The translations under genes and the position numbers were made by a program. Source: Tubiluchus corallicola (Eukaryota > Priapulida > Priapulimorpha > Priapulimorphida > Tubiluchidae). From it: a stretch of 64,000 bases of DNA. The notes under the pieces were generated by a model. The model did no database searches. It was given only the letters and a program-made list of their open reading frames with translations, and was not told the origin of the DNA. Position 1 is the stretch's first letter. Each line of letters begins with the position of its first letter. Below are positions 57,880 through 64,000 of this stretch, piece after piece. The stretch spans positions 1 through 64,000 of the forward strand of contig JAQGDQ010000574.1 in assembly GCA_030141605.1 (NCBI GenBank), given 5' to 3'.

Positions 57880-59609
57880 CAGTGGCAGCTCATGTATAGG
57901 TACTGCGGAACCCCCTATATTCACTCTATATTATCGATTATGTTCAATATAATGTCTTTTTTCTTTAGTTCTTTCTTTATACTTGTACTGAACCAGCATG
58001 TGAGGGTGGTACTGTTTACTTCACAGCCCAGCAGAGTGGTGTGTTTGGCTGTTGTGTGCATGCGGACATGCGCATGTCTGAGATAACATGCCAGCATGTG
58101 AGGGTAGTACTGTTTGCTTCACAGCCCAGCAGAGTGGTGTGTTTGGCTGTTGTGTGAATGTGGACATGCGCATGTCTGAGATAACATGCCAGCATGTGAG
58201 GGTGGTACTGTTTGCTTCACAGCCCAGCAGAGTGGTGTGTTTGGCTGTTGTGTGAATGCGGACATGCGCATGTCTGAGATAACACGCCAGCATGTGAGGG
58301 TGGTACTGTTTGCTTCACAGCCCAGCAGAGTGGTGTGTTTGGCTGTTGTGTGAATGCGGACATGCGCATGTCTGAGATAACACGCCAGCATGTGAGGGTG
58401 GTACTGTTTGCTTCACAGCCCAGCAGAGTGGTGTGTTTGGCTGTTGTGTGTATGTGGACATGCGCATGTCTGAGATAACACGCCAGCATGTGAGGGTGGT
58501 ACTGTTTGCTTCACAGCCCAGCAGAGTGGTGTGTTTGGCTGTTGTGTGTATGTGGACATGCGCATGTCTGAGATAACACGCCAGCATGTGAGGGTAGTAC
58601 TGTTTGCTTCACAGCCCAGCAGAGTGGTGTGTTTGGCTGTTGTGTGTATGTGGACATGCGCATGTCTGAGATAACACGCCAGCATGTGAGGGTAGTACTG
58701 TTTGCTTCACAGCCCAGCACAGTGGTGTGTTTGGCTGTTGTGTGAATGCAGACATGCGCATGTCTGAGATAACATGCCAGCATGTGAGGGTAGTACTGTT
58801 TGCTTCACAGCCCAGCAGAGTGGTGTGTTTGGCTGTTGTGTGAATGCAGACATGCGCATGTCTGAGATAACATGCCAGCATGTGAGGGTAGTACTGTTTG
58901 CTTCACAGCCCAGCAGAGTGGTGTGTTTGGCTGTTGTGTGAATGCGGACATGCGCATGTCTGAGATAACATGCCAGGATGTGAGGGTGGTACTGTTTACT
59001 TCACAGCCCAGCAGAGTGGTGTGTTTGGCTGTTGTGTGTATGCGGACATGCGCATGTCTGAGATAACACGCCAGCATGTGAGGGTGGTACTGTTTGCTTC
59101 ACAGCCCAGCAGAGTGGTGTGTTTGGCTGTTGTGTGAATGTGGACATGCACATGTCTGTGATAACACGTCAGCATGTGAGGGTGGTACTGTTTGCTTCAC
59201 AGCCCAGCAGTGGTGTGTTTGGCTGTTGTGTGTATGTGGACATGCGCATGTCTGAGATAACACGCCAGCATGTGAGGGTAGTACTGTTTGCTTCACAGCC
59301 CAGCACAGTGGTGTGTTTGGCTGTTGTGTGTATGCGGACAACACGCTGTATGCTGCAGTGCTAGCACCTGCTGCCAAGTAGAGAAAGTACTGTTGCTCAC
59401 ACAGTTTGTTGTTAGTTCTCACATGCTTGAAAACCTTGTACCTGCACATTCTTGAACTGCAGAAATTTAAGATAAGCAAAAAAATTTGTTTAGGATTTCA
59501 TCAACTTTGTGTTCAAATTTTTGTATGTTTTGTTTATTTAAAACTACAATTACAAGCCATAAATTTTCTGAAGCACCCCCCCCCCCATTGCAACTACGGG
59601 CCGCCACTG
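57880..59609. mobile_element. hAT-like element family H with internal 98-bp satellite
   Basis: Ends CAGTGGCAGCTCATG and GGGCCGCCACTG are inverted. 8-bp flanks CTTGTAAG (57872-57879) and CTTGCTAG (59610-59617) differ at one base. The interior (about 57990-59345) is roughly 14 copies of a 98-bp unit starting AGCATGTGAGGGTGGTACTG. The 90-residue open frames on the minus strand repeat because 98 is not a multiple of 3 and each copy shifts frame. Confidence 0.88.
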
Positions 59610-59995
59610 CTTGCTAGACTGTACCAGCATAATTTATCATCTTTTCTTACATAAGACTGATTCATAAAACCATGATTTTTAGCTAGTTATTTCTTAATGC
59701 TACTTGAACTGCTACTTGAACTACTTAATGCTACTTGTTAATACTTGCCAGTGAAAAATATCAGTTCTCTTTAAATGTTTGTCTGTATTTTAAAATTTGA
59801 ATTGCATATTACTTTGTAATTATTGTCATGTATTTCTTATGATAGCTATGTTTTTTGCTATTTGCTTACGCTAAGTACTTAAATATACAGAGTGTGATAA
59901 TCTCTTGTAAACAGGCTGCCGCATTAACTGCACAGTCCGCTAATTGTTCTAAAAACAACCTAATCATCAGCCTCCTACTAATTAGATAAGTTAGG

Positions 59996-60440
59996 TTGAT
60001 ATTGGGCCTGTTTAATGGAAAGAACAAGCCATTCAGTATGTCAGGTTTATTTTACTGTCATCACTTAAACTGTTTGTGGTGTGCTAAAGGAAAGCACAAG
60101 TCACTCAGTATGTTGGGTTTATTTTACTGTTATCACTTAAACTGTTTGTGGTGTACTAAAGGAAAGCACAAGTCACTCAGCTTGTTTGGTTTATTTTACT
60201 GTTATCACTTAAACTGTTTGTGGTGTACTAAAGGAAAGCACAAGTCACTCAGCTTGTTTGGTTTATTTTACTGTTATCACTTAAACTGTTTGTGGTGTGC
60301 TAGAGGAAAAAACAAGTCACTCAGTATGTTGGGTTTATTTTACTGTTATCACTTTAACTGTTTGTGGTGTGCTAAAGGAAAGAACAACTCAGTCAGCATG
60401 TTGGGTTTATTTTACTGTTATGACTTAAACTTAGAAAAAT
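59996..60440. repeat. 72-bp repeat, about six copies
   Basis: Unit starts GGTTTATTTTACTGTTATCA and repeats every 72 bp (60044, 60116, 60188, 60260 and onward). Being a multiple of 3 and open, it yields a 168-codon plus-strand frame of 24-residue repeats with NCLWC(A/T)KGK. No start context, splice signal or family supports a gene. Confidence 0.92.
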
Positions 60441-61289
60441 ATAACAAAGAAATTTACAAAGAACTGCCTATAAAGCATAAATTTAAAATAAACTACCTCT
60501 GAATAGAAATTTTCAGGCATGGTGGTTGCCGCCATTCACTTGAAGATCGTGACGTAACTGGGAGACTTCGTGGCTTTTCGTAAGTGCATCGTGGGTTTCT
60601 GTAATCGTGCGCTGCTTAAACTAATTCAAACTTCTGCAGCTTAATGTTCATGCAAAAATGTTAAAATCAGTTATCTAATATTTTTGTAAAAACTTTTAGT
60701 ACTTTTAATGAAGATTGACAAGGCGCTACTTCTCGTCAAGATGACTTTGGAAGAATGAAAATGGCATTGATAAGCATCCAAGCATGAAGCGATCGCGACT
60801 TTAAAGTGATTTTACTAATTAAATGAGGCACTTATTGCAGTTTTATTACTAAATCCTTCTAACATTTTTTATGAACAATGAAATAAGCCTAACATCTTAG
60901 AACGCTTGACTTTTCCTTTAATTTACAAAATTAGCTCACCATCGTCACTGTCAAGCGAAAAGTTAGCATATCTTGGCACCTGAATGAAATGTAAATAATG
61001 TTTATAACTGCTGCCATCTAGCGGTGGCATCATAAGATGTTTTGCTGCTTGGTAATTTTGATGTAAATAAATTCTAGTGAAACATATCGAATATGAGTTC
61101 TGTGTTTAATCAGTTTGAAAAATATTACTGTTCTATTGTTTATGAAGATTGACTTGTATATTAAAGATTCTTACCACTTTTTTAAGATTCCGAAAATGTG
61201 TAACATGTAATTTCTTTTGTTGCCCGAAGATCAATTTATTAAAGGGTGCACAACGAGTAAGTAATAATGATCACATACATACATATATA
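60441..61289. other. Unassigned intergenic sequence
   Basis: I see no gene, array or element with definable ends here. 60520-60600 is locally G+C-rich with a possible start of a repeat, but nothing that can be named. Confidence 0.5.
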
Positions 61290-62065
61290 TGCATCTTAAC
61301 CGGAACGTGACATTTGAGTTAAAGCAGGGGTGTGCAAATTGCGGCCCGCAAAGAGATGACCTAATGAAATGATTGTCAACCTAATGAAAGTGCGGCCCGG
61401 GCGATTAATTGAGTGTATCCAGCTGAAGTCCGTGCCACGATCTCAAAGATAGTGCGGGTAGTTTTTTCTACTAGATCGGATGTCATTAACCTTTACAAGA
61501 CGGTTGTAGCTTAATGTCACTGTACTACACAGACTGTATGATACACATTACTAATATGCATTGTAATGAAATTACCACTATCTGTCCTGAAAGTAGAAAT
61601 ATATGCTTTGTAATATAAATTTTAATAACTTCTAAAATAGTTTCTTGAGTGTAGTAGTAATGATGTACGCAGGTCGGATGCAAAAAAATCGTTATTAGGC
61701 CTTTCTATACTTGGCTCCTTGATCAAACTGCCTGTGGCCCGCAGGAATTGCGGGAAAGTTTAATGTGGCCCGGCTAGTCAGATAATTTGCACACCTCTGA
61801 GTTAAAGCAAAGCCATGTGGTGCATCAGTTCAGTAACTTGCCGGATGTTACTTAATTATGCATTAGTCTGTGCATAGAGTAATGTACTAGCGGGATGTTG
61901 CTTGGGAACAAGAATAAATGAACTAGGTAAGGTTCTGTTTAACTGTTACTATTATAACAACAATGGGTGGTGAGGCATTCTCAGGTGTACACAAATACAC
62001 TGTCTGGTACACTCAACCTTTCAGTTTTTCACGATCATCATCAATCGTTGGAACCGTGAAAAGGC
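61290..62065. mobile_element. MITE family E interrupted by a hAT-type element
   Basis: 61290-61324 and 61800-62065 align with family E (for example 20160-20448), ending in AACCGTGAAAAGG. The break falls exactly at the inserted element and its target duplication. The outer left end of E is missing. Confidence 0.8.
61325..61799 (+). mobile_element. hAT-type MITE, family F, with perfect 8-bp target duplication
   Basis: AGTTAAAG occurs at 61317-61324 and 61800-61807. The element starts CAGGGGTGTGCAAATTGCGG and ends GATAATTTGCACACCTCTG. 475 bp, noncoding. Confidence 0.93.
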
Positions 62066-62570
62066 TTATCATTCTTCATGTTCATTTGCATCCTGGTTTG
62101 GAAGATAAGTGTCACAGAAAATAAATCATTTGTAAATAAAATACTTTGCTGAAATCAACCATCGATTAAAGTTATTATGTTAAGATTTCCCCGCACATTT
62201 GAAATTATTATTTGTGGGATTCGTTTCTATTCCAGATCAATATTAAAGAACTCCTGCATGTTAAGAAAAATGTCCATTCACAATAAACTAACTAAACGAT
62301 ACTTATGCCATTTGCTAAAATCGCCTAGTTCAACCTGCTGTTACCGACTAGAAAGCTGCAGTGTCAGCAAATGATTGCCCCACTATACATGTGAACCATC
62401 CGAATGCTTCTGTTTTGAAACATTTTATTGAGATTGACGAAAATACAGAAATGCAGCTTGATAAATTGTGCCACAAATAGAGCAAACGAATGAATCTCAT
62501 GTTCCTGTACATTTTGATTCTTTTCAAATTGTTTTATGTTTTCCGTTCATTTTTGACGCTTAAACTATTC

Positions 62571-63286
62571 AACTCCTTCAGGACCGCATCATTCATAACA
62601 GATCTTATGACCTATGACTTTTCTGCTACTGTATGAGTGCAGACATAACTAAATGATAACAAATTAGGTACTGTTCTATGCAGGAGAATCTCCGTTATCC
62701 AATCATGCTATTTGTTTAAACATTTATAAGTGATTTAATTGGATAAGATTAAGAAAAACACGCCCTTTTCAAGCACTTGAACTTAGCCTATTGAGTAGCT
62801 TAGTCTGGTGTACACTTACGTGATTGTACACACTATTATTGATCGCCTTCTGGCTGCAGCTAAAGAGAACTGTGTGCTGTAGAGAATTCCAGAAAAAGCT
62901 AACCGATCAGTTAAGGACAAATTAAAGTTGTTTCATCTTTTAACAGGAATTTATCCTTAAAATAGAGTAGACTTGAGGCTAAAGTTTATCAGAGTGTTGT
63001 GTGTGGATAGTTGAAATTTTATGCATTAGCTGATTTCACGCAAGTGATACTGTACATTGTTACAGTGCAAACACTGCAGTTACTGAAAGATTTTTTTTCA
63101 ATTTTTTTTTGTCAAAAATCGAATTTTTATTGTCTAAGGTAAGCATTTCACATATAATTTTGCATGAAAATCCAAAACAGAAACCTACAAAAATTATCAA
63201 ATGTAAAATAATCACTGCTTAGTGAGAGCAGTTTCTCATGAACCCATGCAAAATGCAGCAAACGTTTACGGTCCTGAAGGAATTAA
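62571..63286. mobile_element. piggyBac-like MITE, copy 2 (inverted relative to copy 1)
   Basis: It ends GTCCTGAAGGAATTAA with TTAA at 63283-63286; the left end is CTCCTTCAGGACCG preceded by a degraded TTAA. The interior is the reverse complement of 55459-56125, e.g. 'taggtactgttctatgcagg'. Confidence 0.8.
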
Positions 63287-63424
63287 TGAACGCAAAATGT
63301 TCTGTTAAAAAATAAATCAGTTAATGAGATAAATAAAAATTTACCATACTTTCTTGGTTTGAAGACTAAATGGTGACTCAAGGAAATCTCAAAAGTTTAT
63401 AAGTCAATAGTTTTTTTTCACTAA

Positions 63425-64000
63425 TTAACCTTGCCAGAAAGTTGGTATGTCATCACCTGTTATCACTTTGCGCTCAACTCCTGCCTCAGTTATAGCAGCT
63501 AATCTAATAACGCCACCGCTGGATCCATCACGAAACATCGCCAAAGCCAACGCGTTAGTCACAAAGTCTAAACATTCTTGTTTTGCCATATTTGGCTTGA
63601 ACTTTGCATCGACGAAGCCGTATATGTAAGTGCTACCCGATCCGGCAACGGCGAATGGCTGTTGCACACACATGCCCCCTAGCGGGATGGAGAAAACCTG
63701 CCCACCGTGTTTCTTGTCCCATCCGGCGCATATAATCCCGGCGGTCAGCTGATCGCGATAATTATAACACAGTTCTCTGAATAAGCTAGCGGCCGTTTTT
63801 ACTTCCGGAGGTTCTTGCATTTCAGACTGCAAGAAGTCTAGATGATAAGCTACGATATCAGCTATGGCCTGCGTGTCGGCAGCTGACCCTGATCTGCAGC
63901 AGTAGATTCGATCGGTTATCCTCGTCAGCTTGTCTGAGACTCGGTTAGCTATATACGCGCCCGTCGTAGTTCTGGAATCTGCACCGATGACAACTCCTCC
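63425..64000 (-). CDS. PSMB6 (20S proteasome subunit beta-1), C-terminal part
   Basis: Beta-1 is the caspase-like catalytic subunit of the 20S proteasome core (family knowledge). The visible 191 codons are one uninterrupted exon ending in TAA. It starts inside the N-terminal nucleophile fold at [20 protein letters not shown] and continues with [20 protein letters not shown], the SGSAAD segment, [33 protein letters not shown] and [15 protein letters not shown]. These mark beta-1 rather than beta-2 or beta-5. The propeptide and catalytic threonine, about 15-50 residues upstream, lie beyond the right edge. No neighbour is close; the repeat-filled desert lies downstream. Confidence 0.95.
   Translation of the reverse strand, partial: GGVVIGADSRTTTGAYIANRVSDKLTRITDRIYCCRSGSAADTQAIADIVAYHLDFLQSEMQEPPEVKTAASLFRELCYNYRDQLTAGIICAGWDKKHGGQVFSIPLGGMCVQQPFAVAGSGSTYIYGFVDAKFKPNMAKQECLDFVTNALALAMFRDGSSGGVIRLAAITEAGVERKVITGDDIPTFWQG

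Noticed and set aside
58021-59479. Series of 90-residue minus-strand frames
   Set aside because: They repeat every 98 bp because the unit is read in shifted frames; they overlap a transposon-borne satellite.
59996-60502. 168-codon plus-strand frame with 24-residue Cys-containing repeats
   Set aside because: A 72-bp tandem unit open by chance; no splice sites, signal peptide or recognised family.

Overview
The window is nuclear DNA of an intron-rich animal. All five protein genes have animal orthologues or families, and their introns are spliced GT-AG. The DNA is A+T-rich and crowded with minisatellites and small DNA transposons. An intronless ionotropic-receptor-type channel gene suggests a protostome invertebrate (inference); I cannot name the species.

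Layout, left to right. (1) 1-16952, minus strand: ABCD3/PMP70, the peroxisomal half ABC transporter. Twelve exons are visible, from the start codon to the Walker A exon; the 3' part lies off the left edge. (2) 17813-21869, plus strand: EFHC2, an axonemal protein with three DM10 domains, head-to-head with ABCD3. (3) 21870-28863: an intergenic satellite desert between two convergent genes. It holds a pogo-type element, a 38-bp array and a 33-bp array whose long open frames are artefacts of the period. (4) 28864-44125, minus strand: STK11/LKB1, complete in eight exons (426 aa) and ending in a CAAX box. Intron 2 holds a nested, opposite-strand, intronless receptor gene (36721-38187) and a partial copy of its 3' end. 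Intron 5 is almost entirely a 21-bp minisatellite open in the LKB1 frame. (5) 44624-57441, plus strand: an RBM4/Lark-type RNA-binding protein, complete in eight coding exons (318 aa), head-to-head with STK11 across about 0.5 kb. (6) 57442-63424: a gene desert with hAT-type and piggyBac-type elements and two more arrays. (7) 63425-64000, minus strand: the C-terminal 191 codons of proteasome subunit beta-1 (PSMB6), cut by the right edge.

The genes are unrelated housekeeping or ciliary functions, not one pathway. Two divergent pairs (ABCD3/EFHC2 and STK11/RBM4-like) may share promoter regions. The repeats are informative: several elements show exact terminal inverted repeats with TA, TTAA or 8-bp target duplications, one hAT-type element sits inside another MITE, and a SINE insertion can be compared with its empty site elsewhere in the window. 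Exon borders were set by reading phase and splice sites by eye and by recalled similarity to the vertebrate orthologues; no alignment was run.
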